Assembly: GCF_020171285.1 (NCBI RefSeq)
Contig: NZ_JAIUZI010000009.1
Coordinates: forward strand, 62,001 to 126,000
Length of the DNA stretch: 64,000 nucleotides
Reading direction: 5' to 3'
Source: Seohaeicola saemankumensis
GTDB taxonomy: Bacteria > Pseudomonadota > Alphaproteobacteria > Rhodobacterales > Rhodobacteraceae
Positions 17,270 through 25,689 of this stretch are shown in pieces (position 1 is the stretch's first letter; each line of letters starts with the position of its first letter). Both the position numbers and the translations under genes were made by a program. A model generated the notes under the pieces. It ran no database searches and was not told the origin of the DNA. It was given only the letters and a program-made list of their open reading frames with translations.

Positions 17270-18742
17270 ATGGCCAAGCCCAAGAAACAGCCCCGCCCCA
17301 AGGCGCAGACGCCCAAGGGGTTCCGCGATTATTTCGGCGCCGAGGTAACCCAGCGCGCCGAGATGCTGCAGGAAATCGCCGGGGTCTATCATCGCTATGG
17401 CTTTGACGCGCTGGAAAGCAGCGCGGTGGAGACGGTCGAGGCGCTGGGCAAGTTCCTGCCGGATGTCGACCGGCCCAACGAGGGTGTGTTCGGCTGGCAG
17501 GAGGAAGAGGGCGACTGGCTGGCGCTGCGCTATGATCTGACGGCGCCGCTGGCGCGGGTCTTTGCCCAGCACCGCAACGATCTGCCGACGCCTTACCGGC
17601 GATATGCCATGGGGCCGGTGTGGCGCAACGAGAAGCCGGGGCCGGGGCGGTATCGCCAGTTTTATCAATGTGATGCGGATACGGTCGGGTCGGCGTCGAT
17701 GGCCGCCGACGCCGAGATCTGCGCGATGTTGTCGGACACGCTGGAGGCCGTGGGCATCGCGCGCGGCGACTATCAGATCCGGGTCAACAACCGCAAGGTT
17801 CTGAACGGGGTGCTTGAGGCGATGGGGCTGGCTGATGACAGCCAGCGCGACGCGGTGCTGCGTACCATCGACAAGTTCGACAAGGTCGGCGAGGCCGGGG
17901 TGCGCGAACTCCTGGGCAAGGGGCGGCTGGATGCTTCGGGCGCCTATATTGACGGGGTGGGCTTGAGCGAGGCGCAGGCCGATCCGGTGGTGGCCTTTCT
18001 GACCTCGGGGGGCGAAAGCGCGGCGGCGACGCTGGACAACCTGCGGGCGGCGGTCAGCGGCTCGGCGGTCGGCGGGGCGGGGATCGACGAGCTGGAACAG
18101 ATCGCGGATCTGCTGGCGGCGCAGGGCTATGGCCCCGACCGGATCGCGCTGGACCCTTCGGTCGTCCGCGGACTGGGCTATTACACCGGGCCGGTCTACG
18201 AGGCCGAGCTGACCTTTGACATCCTCGACGAGAAGGGCCGCAAGCGGCAGTTCGGCTCGGTCGCGGGCGGCGGCCGCTATGACGATCTGATCAAGCGCTT
18301 TACCGGGCAGGAGGTGCCGGCGACGGGGGTCTCCATCGGGGTGGACCGGCTGTTGGCGGCGCTGCGCGAAAAGGGCCGCATCGAAGCGGTCGACCGGGGA
18401 CCGGTGGTGGTGACGGTGATGGACCGCGACCGGATGGCGGATTACCAGGCGATGGTGGCCGAACTGCGCAATGCCGGGATCCGCGCCGAGGTCTACCTGG
18501 GCAACCCCAAGAACTTTGGCAACCAGTTGAAATACGCCGACCGGCGCAATTCGCCGGTGGCGGTGATCGAGGGCGGCGAGGAAAAGGACGCTGGGATCGT
18601 CCAGATCAAGGACCTGATCCTGGGCGCGAAGATCGCCGAGAACGCGACGCTGGAGGAATGGAAGGAACGCCCCAGCCAGTTCGAGGTGGCGCGCGGCGAT
18701 CTGGTCGCACGGGTGCGCGAAATTCTGGATGGGCAGGGCTGA
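17270..18742 (+). CDS. hisS: histidyl-tRNA synthetase
   Basis: A 490-aa class II aminoacyl-tRNA synthetase that charges tRNA-His. It contains PKGFRDYFG at the N-terminus, motif 2 region [20 protein letters not shown], the histidine motif [13 protein letters not shown] (HisA) and motif 3 in [13 protein letters not shown], then the anticodon-binding domain ([17 protein letters not shown] onward). Two adjacent ATGs occur (17267 and 17270); the second has better spacing to GGGAG. Its TGA overlaps the hisZ ATG, so hisS-hisZ-hisG form one coupled operon. Confidence 0.96.
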   Translation: MAKPKKQPRPKAQTPKGFRDYFGAEVTQRAEMLQEIAGVYHRYGFDALESSAVETVEALGKFLPDVDRPNEGVFGWQEEEGDWLALRYDLTAPLARVFAQHRNDLPTPYRRYAMGPVWRNEKPGPGRYRQFYQCDADTVGSASMAADAEICAMLSDTLEAVGIARGDYQIRVNNRKVLNGVLEAMGLADDSQRDAVLRTIDKFDKVGEAGVRELLGKGRLDASGAYIDGVGLSEAQADPVVAFLTSGGESAAATLDNLRAAVSGSAVGGAGIDELEQIADLLAAQGYGPDRIALDPSVVRGLGYYTGPVYEAELTFDILDEKGRKRQFGSVAGGGRYDDLIKRFTGQEVPATGVSIGVDRLLAALREKGRIEAVDRGPVVVTVMDRDRMADYQAMVAELRNAGIRAEVYLGNPKNFGNQLKYADRRNSPVAVIEGGEEKDAGIVQIKDLILGAKIAENATLEEWKERPSQFEVARGDLVARVREILDGQG

Positions 18743-19824
18743 TGGCGACACGGTCTGACGGTCTCGCCCGCGCCGCCGCGCTGCGGGGCATGTTCGAGGC
18801 GCGCGGCGCGCAGGTGGTCGAGACGCCGGTGCTGCAGCCCGCCGACACGCTGCTGGATCTCTATGGCGAGGATATCCGGGCACGCGCCTATATCACCTCG
18901 GACGCGCTGCGGGGCGAGCAGATGCTGCGGCCGGATTTCACCGTGCCGGTGGTGCAGATGCATATGGAACAGGGCGCGGAACCGGCGCGCTATACCTATG
19001 CCGGCGAGGTCTTTCGGCGGCAGGAGCATGACCCGGACCGGGCCAATGAATTCCTCCAGGTCGGCTACGAGGTGTTTGACCGGAGCAACCCGGCGGATGC
19101 CGATGCCGAGGTCTTTGCGCTGATCGCGGAAACGCTGGACGGGCTGAGCCTGCGGGCGGCGACCGGTGATATCGGCATCCTGATGGCGGCCGTTCGCGGG
19201 CTGGACACGACGGACCGGCGCAAGGCGGCGCTGATGCGGCACATCTGGCGGCCGCGGCGGTTCCGGGCGCTGCTCGACCGCTTTGCCCGGCGGGTGCCGG
19301 TGCCGGCGGCCCGCGCGGCCCTGCTGGCCGCACCGGTGGCCAGTTCGGCGCCGGTGATCGGCCGCCGCAGCCCGGCCGAGATCGAAGAGCGGATCGAGGC
19401 GTTGCGCGCCGATGCCGCCACGCCGCCGATCTCGGATCACGAGATGGGCGGGCTGGAAACCCTGATGGCGGTGCGCGAAACCATGCCATTCGCGCTGGAA
19501 CAGCTGCGCGACGTGGCGGTGGACCTGCCGCAGATCACCCCGGCGCTGGACCGGCTCGAGGCGCGGATCGCGGCGCTGGCGGCGCATGGGGTCGACGTGG
19601 AAACGCTGGAATTCGAGGCCAGCTATGGCCGGACGTCGATGGAATATTACGACGGGTTCGTATTCGGGTTCTATGCCGAGGGCCGTCCGGATCTGCCGCC
19701 GGTGGCGACCGGCGGGCGCTATGACGCGCTGACCCGGCAGCTGGGCAACGGCGCCGAAATCCCGGCGGTGGGCGGGGTTCTGCGTCCGGGCCTGATGCTT
19801 GAGCTTGAGGAGGCCGGGGCATGA
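18742..19824 (+). CDS. hisZ: ATP phosphoribosyltransferase regulatory subunit HisZ
   Basis: A 360-aa paralogue of HisRS that lacks the anticodon domain and does not charge tRNA. It assembles with the short HisG to form the active first enzyme of histidine synthesis. It keeps parts of the class II core (LRPDFTVPVVQMHM, YAGEVFRRQ, SYGRTSMEYYDGFVFGFY, ATGGRYDALTRQLG). The start overlaps the hisS stop as TGATG, and the stop overlaps the hisG ATG as ATGA. Lying next to true hisS makes the duplication origin plain. Confidence 0.94.
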   Translation: MATRSDGLARAAALRGMFEARGAQVVETPVLQPADTLLDLYGEDIRARAYITSDALRGEQMLRPDFTVPVVQMHMEQGAEPARYTYAGEVFRRQEHDPDRANEFLQVGYEVFDRSNPADADAEVFALIAETLDGLSLRAATGDIGILMAAVRGLDTTDRRKAALMRHIWRPRRFRALLDRFARRVPVPAARAALLAAPVASSAPVIGRRSPAEIEERIEALRADAATPPISDHEMGGLETLMAVRETMPFALEQLRDVAVDLPQITPALDRLEARIAALAAHGVDVETLEFEASYGRTSMEYYDGFVFGFYAEGRPDLPPVATGGRYDALTRQLGNGAEIPAVGGVLRPGLMLELEEAGA

Positions 19825-20507
19825 GCCTGAAGCTGGGGGTGCCGTCCAAGGGGCGGCTGATGGACAAGACATTCGACTGGTTCGAACGCTATGGCATCCG
19901 GCTCAGCCGTACCGCCGACCGCGAGTATTCGGGCCAGGTCGAGGGCATCGACGGGGTGTCGCTGGTGCTGCTGTCGGCGGGCGAGATCCCGCGCGAGCTG
20001 GCCGCCGGGCGCATCCATCTGGGGGTGACCGGCACCGATCTGGTGCACGAGAAGCTGCCGCGCTGGGAACAGCAGGTCGAAGAGCTGGAACCGATGGGGT
20101 TCGGGCAGGCCGATCTGGTGCTGGCGGTGCCCAAGTTCTGGGTCGATGTCGACACGCTCGACGATCTGGACGCGGCGGCGGCGGCGTTCCGGGCGCGGCA
20201 CGGGTTCCGGTTGCGGATCGCGACCAAATATCACCGGCTGGTGCGCGAGTTCCTGACCGAGGGCGGGGTGGCCGATTACCAGCTGGTCGACAGCCAGGGC
20301 GCCACCGAGGGCACGATTCGCAACGAAACCGCCGAGGCGGTCGCCGACATCACCTCGACCGGCGACACGCTGCGGGCCAACCATCTCAAGATCCTCTCGG
20401 ACGGACCGATCCTGCGCAGCCAGGCAACGCTGTGGCGCAGCCGGGTGGCCGAGGTTTCGGCGACGGAAAAGGCGACGCTCAAGGCGCTCATGGCGCGCAT
20501 CGGCTGA
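19821..20507 (+). CDS. hisG: ATP phosphoribosyltransferase, short form
   Basis: Catalyses condensation of ATP with PRPP, the first step of histidine synthesis. At 228 aa it is the short form without the C-terminal ACT-like regulatory domain, which requires HisZ, encoded just before it. Recognisable segments are LGVPSKGRLMDKTFDWFERYG, the LGVTGTDLVHEK phosphate/nucleotide region and the PRPP-binding loop near GATEGTIRNETAEAVADIT. It ends 8 nt from the end of the convergent Crp/Fnr gene. Confidence 0.96.
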   Translation: MSLKLGVPSKGRLMDKTFDWFERYGIRLSRTADREYSGQVEGIDGVSLVLLSAGEIPRELAAGRIHLGVTGTDLVHEKLPRWEQQVEELEPMGFGQADLVLAVPKFWVDVDTLDDLDAAAAAFRARHGFRLRIATKYHRLVREFLTEGGVADYQLVDSQGATEGTIRNETAEAVADITSTGDTLRANHLKILSDGPILRSQATLWRSRVAEVSATEKATLKALMARIG

Positions 20508-20515
20508 CGGCGGCG

Positions 20516-21199
20516 TCAGGCTGCCTGCGCCGCCGCAAAAGCCCGCAGTTTCGAGACATCGCTGATAGTGACCCGGCGCTGGCTGCTGGCGACGCCAAAG
20601 GTCTTGAGCCGGCCAAAGGCCCGCGACAGGCTTTCGGGTTTCATGCCCAGTTTTCCCGCCAGCAGGACCTTTTCATAGGGCAGCACCAACTCGCTGAAGC
20701 CGCCTTCGCAGCCGCTGAGGTCGATCAGGTATTCCGACAGCCGCTGGGCGCCGGATTTGATCTTGAGCTGTTCGATGTGGTCCATCATCGTGTCGATATG
20801 GCCCGAGGCGGCGGACAGAACCGCGGCGGTGATCTCGCGGTGGGCATTCTGACAGGAACAGATCGTCGACAGGTCGATCAGGATGACCTCGCAATCATCG
20901 ACGGCCTGTGCCGAGGTCGGGCTGGCGCGTCCCTGCAGGGCGGCGATCTCGTCAAAACTCTGTCCCCGGCCAAGCGTCGCAAGGATCGCCTCGTTGCCGC
21001 AGGGCGACAAGCGATATTGTTTGACCCAGCCCGATTTCACGATCTTGAGAGCGCGGCAAGGGTCGCCCTGCAAGCAGATCGTCGCCCCCCGGTCGTACTT
21101 GCGGGTGCGGGCCGCCGACAGCAGACAGACCCTGACATCTGTCGACAACTGATCGAACAACGGAAACTCTCCGGTTCTGTCAATATCGCTTTTCGGCAT
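20516..21199 (-). CDS. Crp/Fnr-family transcriptional regulator (Dnr-like)
   Basis: A 227-aa regulator with an N-terminal cyclic-nucleotide-binding-type beta barrel (about residues 20-130, including YDRGATICLQGDPCRALKIV) and a C-terminal winged helix whose recognition region is LAGKLGMKPESLSRAFGRLK (about residues 178-197). The E-SxSR core predicts binding to TTGAT-type half-sites. It lacks the N-terminal four-cysteine cluster of oxygen-sensing Fnr, so it is more like NO- or redox-responding Dnr proteins; internal Cys residues exist (including ICSC near 115). An Fnr-like box lies in its own promoter and a perfect one upstream of the Hint gene at 14230. Confidence 0.88.
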   Translation of the reverse strand: MPKSDIDRTGEFPLFDQLSTDVRVCLLSAARTRKYDRGATICLQGDPCRALKIVKSGWVKQYRLSPCGNEAILATLGRGQSFDEIAALQGRASPTSAQAVDDCEVILIDLSTICSCQNAHREITAAVLSAASGHIDTMMDHIEQLKIKSGAQRLSEYLIDLSGCEGGFSELVLPYEKVLLAGKLGMKPESLSRAFGRLKTFGVASSQRRVTISDVSKLRAFAAAQAA

Positions 21200-21230
21200 G
21201 TGGCAAATCCCCTGTTCGCGAGATGTCAGG

Positions 21231-21269
21231 GTAATAAAATTGCGCAGACCGCAGTTTGAGGTGGATCAA
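21231..21269 (-). promoter_or_regulatory. promoter with Fnr/Dnr-like box of the Crp/Fnr-family gene
   Basis: TTGAG-GTGG-ATCAA at 21256-21269 has one perfect and one near-perfect Fnr half-site. On the minus strand a -10-like TATTAC lies at 21236-21231, about 31 nt from the box centre, which is the spacing of class II Fnr activation. This suggests autoregulation. Confidence 0.55.
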
Positions 21270-21367
21270 AATTTTTGGCCATTTCGCGCATGGCGGAAAA
21301 TATTTTTGCATCCATTCAGATATCGAAATATATATCGGGATATGATGCCCATCCGGCACCAGCCAGT

Positions 21368-21399
21368 AGAAAAAGGGCGCGCGATTGCCTCGCGCGCCC
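21368..21399 (-). terminator. intrinsic terminator of the MDR oxidoreductase gene
   Basis: On the minus strand GGGCGCGCG pairs with CGCGCGCCC around a 7-nt loop, then TTTTTCT follows. It lies 34 nt past the oxidoreductase stop. Confidence 0.85.
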
Positions 21400-21432
21400 C
21401 CGGGTTTTTCCGCGCCCGCTCGGGGGCGGGTC

Positions 21433-22470
21433 TCAGATGACTTTGACGATCTGCTTGCCGAAATTGCCGCCCTTGAGCATCGACATGAAGGCCGCCGGGG
21501 CGTTTTCCAGCCCCTCGGCGATGTCCTCGACATAGGCGACCTCGCCCGAGACCACCTTGGGCGCGACCTCGGACAGGAATTCGGGGTAGAGGTCATAGTG
21601 GTTCGAGATGATGAACCCGGTGGCGGCAAGGTGTTTCACCAGAATGTTGCGCCACAGCGACGGCACCGTCATAGCTGCATCGGCGCCCGCGCCCAGCCCG
21701 CCGGCGTCATACCAGCTGATCATGCCACAGATCGGGATCCGGCCATGGGTGTTCATCAGCGGGATCACCGCCTCCAGCACCTTGCCGCCGACGTTTTCGA
21801 AATAGATGTCGATGCCATCCGGCGCGGCCTCTTTCAGCGCCGCGCGCAGGTCGCGGGCGTTGTCATAGGCGCGGTGGTCCAGACAGGCGTCAAACCCGAA
21901 CTTCTCGACCGCGAGCTTGCATTTGTCGGCGCCGCCGGCGACGCCGACGGTGCGCAGCCCGGCCAGTTTCGCGACCTGACCCACCATCGAGCCGACCGGC
22001 CCCGTGGCGGCGGCCACCACCAGCGTCTCGCCTGGCTTGGGCTTGCCCAGCTGGGTCAGCCCGTACCAGCCGGTAAAGCCGGGCATGCCCAGCACACCCA
22101 GCGAGGTGGTGATCGGGGCCTGCTGCGGGTTCACCTTTCGCAGCTGTTCGGCGGGTTTGCAGCCATGCGTGGCCCAGCCGAACATGCCGAATGCGAAATC
22201 GCCGGGTTTGAAGGCGGGGCTGTTCGACGCGATCACCTCGCCCACCGCGCCGCCTTCCATGGTGCCGCCGACCGGGACCGGCGCCGCGTAAGAGGGGCCA
22301 TCGTCCATCCGGCCGCGCATATAGGGATCAAGCGACATGTAGTGGACCCGCACCAGAACCTCGCCGTCGCCGGGGGTGGGGATCTCGGCCGCCTCATAGC
22401 TGAAATTCTCGGCCGTGGGCGCGCCGGTAGGGCGGCTGGCCAGCGCGACGCGGTACATCTGTTCGCTCAT
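21433..22470 (-). CDS. NADP-dependent oxidoreductase, zinc-independent MDR family
   Basis: A 345-aa member of the medium-chain dehydrogenase/reductase superfamily close to prostaglandin/leukotriene B4-type reductases and curcumin reductase CurA, which reduce the C=C bond of enones. It has the N-terminal substrate domain (VRVHYMSLDPYMRGRM), MPGFTGWYGL and the NADP-binding AAATGPVGSMVGQVAKLAG (about residues 148-166; variant of the GxGxxG loop), then IDIYFENVGG, typical of this subgroup. Zinc-ligand cysteines are absent. The ATG at 22470 has AGGAGA upstream. It is a single-gene unit ending in a good terminator. Native substrate unknown. Confidence 0.92.
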   Translation of the reverse strand: MSEQMYRVALASRPTGAPTAENFSYEAAEIPTPGDGEVLVRVHYMSLDPYMRGRMDDGPSYAAPVPVGGTMEGGAVGEVIASNSPAFKPGDFAFGMFGWATHGCKPAEQLRKVNPQQAPITTSLGVLGMPGFTGWYGLTQLGKPKPGETLVVAAATGPVGSMVGQVAKLAGLRTVGVAGGADKCKLAVEKFGFDACLDHRAYDNARDLRAALKEAAPDGIDIYFENVGGKVLEAVIPLMNTHGRIPICGMISWYDAGGLGAGADAAMTVPSLWRNILVKHLAATGFIISNHYDLYPEFLSEVAPKVVSGEVAYVEDIAEGLENAPAAFMSMLKGGNFGKQIVKVI

Positions 22471-22646
22471 GTCATTTCTCTCCTCGGAATGAATTTCCGC
22501 ACGATGACCCTGCCCGTCACCCAAGGCAAGCGCTGCTGTGACGTAACGCGGCGGCGGGTCATGGGGGAAATCGACGGGCAAAGACCCTTGGCAACCGAAA
22601 GGTCCGGGCGTATACGCGCGGCTTGACCGCAGCAGGAGCCCGGACC

Positions 22647-23435
22647 ATGCCAGGAAGCGCAAATCTCAACATCATGATGAAGGCCGCCCGCAAGGCGGGC
22701 CGGTCGCTGGTCAAGGATTTCCGCGAAGTGGAGAACCTGCAGGTCTCCATGAAGGGCGCGGGTGATTTCGTGTCCAAAGCCGACCTGGCCGCCGAGAAGA
22801 TCCTCAAGGAGGAACTGATGGGCGCGCGCCCGACCTATGGCTGGTGCGCCGAAGAGGGCGGCAGCGAGGACGGGCAGGACCCGACCCGGCGCTGGATCGT
22901 CGATCCGCTGGACGGCACCACCAACTTTCTGCACGGGCTGCCGCACTGGGCGGTGTCGATCGCGCTGGAACACAAGGGCCAGGTGGTTGCGGGCGTCGTC
23001 TTCGACCCCGCCAAGGACGAGATGTTTTATGCCGAAAAGGGCGAGGGCGCCTGGCTGAACGACAGCCAGCGGCTGCGGGTCTCGGGCCGCCACCGGATGA
23101 TCGAATCGATCTTTGCCACCGGCCTGCCGTTCGGCGGCCGGGCCGATCTGCCGCTGACGCTGCAGGATCTGGCGCGGCTGATGCCGGTCTGCGCCGGGGT
23201 GCGGCGCTGGGGATCTGCGGCGCTGGACATGGCCTATGTGGCGGCGGGCCGCTACGACGGGTTCTGGGAACGCCGGTTGAACGCATGGGATATGGCGGCC
23301 GGCGTGATCATCGTGCGCGAGGCGGGCGGTTTCGTTCAGCCGCTGAACCCCGAGGGCGACATCCTGTCGGACGGCGAGGTGATCTGTGGCAACGAACGCA
23401 TCTTCGACAATTTCGCCAAGGTGATCCGGGGCTGA
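22647..23435 (+). CDS. inositol monophosphatase family protein (SuhB-like)
   Basis: A 262-aa metal-dependent phosphatase of the inositol monophosphatase family. Metal-binding motifs are present: the Glu pair in WCAEEGGSED (about residue 70), WIVDPLDGTTNFLHG (about 85-99) and WDMAAGVIIVREAGG near residue 215. The length fits SuhB. In many proteobacteria SuhB also assists rRNA transcription, so the cellular role may be more than inositol phosphate hydrolysis. The ATG at 22647 follows AGGAG. It diverges from the MDR gene. Confidence 0.93.
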   Translation: MPGSANLNIMMKAARKAGRSLVKDFREVENLQVSMKGAGDFVSKADLAAEKILKEELMGARPTYGWCAEEGGSEDGQDPTRRWIVDPLDGTTNFLHGLPHWAVSIALEHKGQVVAGVVFDPAKDEMFYAEKGEGAWLNDSQRLRVSGRHRMIESIFATGLPFGGRADLPLTLQDLARLMPVCAGVRRWGSAALDMAYVAAGRYDGFWERRLNAWDMAAGVIIVREAGGFVQPLNPEGDILSDGEVICGNERIFDNFAKVIRG

Positions 23436-23521
23436 TTGCGGCGAGGGGCCGTATTGTTTCGAACGGGCCGCGGGGCTAGAGTGGCGCGCAGGAAACGCGC
23501 TGTTTGCACCGGAGGTCCGGT

Positions 23522-24193
23522 ATGGCCGTGCTCAAGAGCGGTTCCAAAGGGAACGACGTCAAGAAACTTCAGACCGACCTGAACAAGCTGGGCGCCAAAC
23601 CCCAGCTGAAGGTGGACGGGATATTCGGCCCCAGGACGCTGGAGGCCGTGAAGGCGTTCCAGAAGAAAGCCAAGCTGAAACCGGACGGGCAGGTCGGCAA
23701 GCTGACCTTGGGCGCGATCCGGGCCGGGGGCGCGCTGCCGGAAATGGGTGTGCCCGACTACAAGGCCAAGCTGAACCGCGCGCTGGTGGCCAAGGCGCAT
23801 AATCTGGAACTCGCCAAGATGCACAGCCGCTTTGCCAAGGTGGTCGACGTGCTCGAGGACGAGATCAAAGTCAAGGTGCCCAAGGCGGTCAAACTGCTGG
23901 AGGGCAACCAGAAGCACTGGGACCAGATCGTCAAGAACTCGCGCGAAATCGTGGCGAAACAGGCCGAGTTCGAGGCGATCCGGCTAAGCCATCCCGACAA
24001 GGCCAAAAAGCTGGCCGCCGAGTGCGAGAAACTGCGCGACCAGAGCGGCACCATCTTCAAATCCCAGATGCAGGGCAATCAGAAACAGGCCGACGCGATC
24101 TTCAAGGAGGCGCGCAAGAAGGTGCGCGAAGCCGCCGCCAAGATCGACGCGGAGCTGAAGGCGTTGTGGGAAAACACCAACCAGAAGCTGTAG
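23522..24193 (+). CDS. peptidoglycan-binding domain protein with helical C-terminal region
   Basis: A 223-aa protein starting with one PG_binding_1 domain (about residues 5-62: DVKKLQTDLNKLGAK, VDGIFGPRTLEAVKAFQKK). The rest is highly charged, Lys/Glu/Ala-rich and probably a long helical or coiled-coil region (about 75-223). I see no signal peptide or membrane anchor, which is odd for a peptidoglycan binder; it may act after lysis, be exported by a route without a cleavable signal, or use the domain for another ligand. The ATG at 23522 is preceded by GGAGG. Confidence 0.82.
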   Translation: MAVLKSGSKGNDVKKLQTDLNKLGAKPQLKVDGIFGPRTLEAVKAFQKKAKLKPDGQVGKLTLGAIRAGGALPEMGVPDYKAKLNRALVAKAHNLELAKMHSRFAKVVDVLEDEIKVKVPKAVKLLEGNQKHWDQIVKNSREIVAKQAEFEAIRLSHPDKAKKLAAECEKLRDQSGTIFKSQMQGNQKQADAIFKEARKKVREAAAKIDAELKALWENTNQKL

Positions 24194-24216
24194 GCCGGAT
24201 TCGAAAGGCCCGTCTT

Positions 24217-24441
24217 TCAGCCTTCGTGATCGGTACCGTTGCCGTTGAGTGACATCCTGACGATCGCGGCCACCGAGGCCGCGCAGATCCCGCCCAGGAT
24301 CAGCACCGGCAGCCCGACCAGCGCAAGACCGCCCGCGCCCAGACCCGACAGCGTCTGACCGGCGAGCACCAGCGCGATGCCGCCGGTGACAACCGCCACC
24401 AGCCCAAGAAGGATCGTGCCGAGGATCTTGCCATCCTGCAT
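24217..24441 (-). CDS. small two-span membrane protein
   Basis: A 74-aa hypothetical protein with two hydrophobic segments (about residues 7-28 and 36-62) joined by a Gly-rich loop, and a polar tail NGNGTDHEG. The ATG at 24441 has AGGAGG at a good distance, which supports real translation. I do not recognise a family. It is convergent with the peptidoglycan-binding gene. Confidence 0.6.
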   Translation of the reverse strand: MQDGKILGTILLGLVAVVTGGIALVLAGQTLSGLGAGGLALVGLPVLILGGICAASVAAIVRMSLNGNGTDHEG

Positions 24442-24518
24442 GGGGGGCCTCCTGCTTGGGTGTCATCCGATTGACCCACAAGCGGGCCTCGGGCGCCTTG
24501 ATATATCGCAAACGCGCG

Positions 24519-24911
24519 TCAGGCGCCCCGGTCGCTGGAATGGTTGATGCCGTCGGTCCAGGGGATGTCGGCGAAATCGCGCGGGTGGATACCGTCGAGA
24601 CAGCCGATGTTCACGCCGCATTCGGCCGGGTCAGACCGGCGCTGGTGGTAGACGTAGCTGCCGCAGATCGTGCAGAACCAATGTTTGGCCGTGTGCGTGT
24701 TCCAGGTATAGAGCCGCAGGTGATCGCGGCCGGACAGCACCCGGATGCTGTCGGTGGTGGCGGTGACCGCGCCGGGGCCGCGCCGCCGGCAGATCGAACA
24801 GTCGCAGCGCCGCGCCGAGGCCAGCCCCTCGGGCAGCCAGGCCTCGATTTCCACCGCGCCGCAATGACAGCGGGCGCGTGCGTGTTGCGGGGTCGGGTCC
24901 AACCGGCTCAC
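24519..24911 (-). CDS. GFA-type zinc-binding protein (CENP-V/GFA domain)
   Basis: A 130-aa protein of the glutathione-dependent formaldehyde-activating (GFA/CENP-V) fold. Zinc-ligand cysteines are C15/C17 (CHCG), C36/C38/C41 (CDCSIC) and C80/C83 (FCTICG). These folds bind glutathione or small thiols; the precise substrate is unknown and few members have proven Gfa activity. The GTG start at 24911 overlaps the rhomboid stop as GTGA, so the two are co-translated, which is the main reason for choosing it over longer upstream frames. Confidence 0.87.
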   Translation of the reverse strand: MSRLDPTPQHARARCHCGAVEIEAWLPEGLASARRCDCSICRRRGPGAVTATTDSIRVLSGRDHLRLYTWNTHTAKHWFCTICGSYVYHQRRSDPAECGVNIGCLDGIHPRDFADIPWTDGINHSSDRGA

Positions 24912-25648
24912 CGGCGGCGCACCTTCGGGATGCGGCTGGTGGTGACATCGTATTCCAGATCGGGATGCGGCGGATGGCCGTGGGTGCGGTTCCAGTAGCC
25001 GGTTCCGCCCCGGCGCAGCCACAGCGGCACCGTCAGGATCAGCCCGACCACGAATCCCCCGGTATGCGCCCAGTAAGCGACCCCGCCCGCCTCACCGCTG
25101 GTGCTCAGGCTGCCAAGGAATTGCAGGCCCAGCCAGACCCCCAGCATCACCCAGGCCGGAACCGTGAAGACGCGGAAGAACACGATCAGGATCAGCAGGA
25201 TGTCGATGCGCGCACGCGGGAACAGCAGCAGGTAGCCGCCCATCACGGCGGCAATGGCGCCCGAGGCGCCGATCGTCGGCACCACCGAATAGGGATCCGA
25301 GATCACATGGATCAGACCGGCGCCCAGCCCCCCCGCCGTATAAAACAGCAGGAACGGCAGGTGGCCCATCTGGTCTTCGAGGTTGTCGCCAAAGATCCAG
25401 AGGAACAGCATGTTGCCCGCCAGATGCATGAACCCGCCATGCAGGAACATCGAAGTGACAAAGGTTTCGTACCCGCCGCCCTGCATGATGCGGGCCGGAA
25501 CGATGCCCCAATGCTGCCAGACCGCATGAATCGCCAGCTCTCCCGGCAGGGTGAAATAGGCAAAGTAGACGAGGATATTCACCGCCATCAGGATGTTGAC
25601 GACATAGGGCGTGCGCCCTGACGGGTTGTGATCGCGGATCGGCAGCAT
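24908..25648 (-). CDS. rhomboid family intramembrane serine protease
   Basis: A 246-aa polytopic membrane protein. The catalytic Ser is S129 in GASGA and the catalytic His is H195 in AYWAHTGGF; HLAGN at residues 75-79 supplies the conserved HxxxN. Six or more membrane helices can be seen. Rhomboids cleave transmembrane substrates within the bilayer; targets in this organism are unknown. The ATG at 25648 gives a typical length. It is coupled to the downstream GFA-type gene. Confidence 0.93.
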   Translation of the reverse strand: MLPIRDHNPSGRTPYVVNILMAVNILVYFAYFTLPGELAIHAVWQHWGIVPARIMQGGGYETFVTSMFLHGGFMHLAGNMLFLWIFGDNLEDQMGHLPFLLFYTAGGLGAGLIHVISDPYSVVPTIGASGAIAAVMGGYLLLFPRARIDILLILIVFFRVFTVPAWVMLGVWLGLQFLGSLSTSGEAGGVAYWAHTGGFVVGLILTVPLWLRRGGTGYWNRTHGHPPHPDLEYDVTTSRIPKVRRR

Positions 25649-25689
25649 GGGGGCAAGCTGTGCCGAAACCGCGCGTGGGTCAAGCGCGC

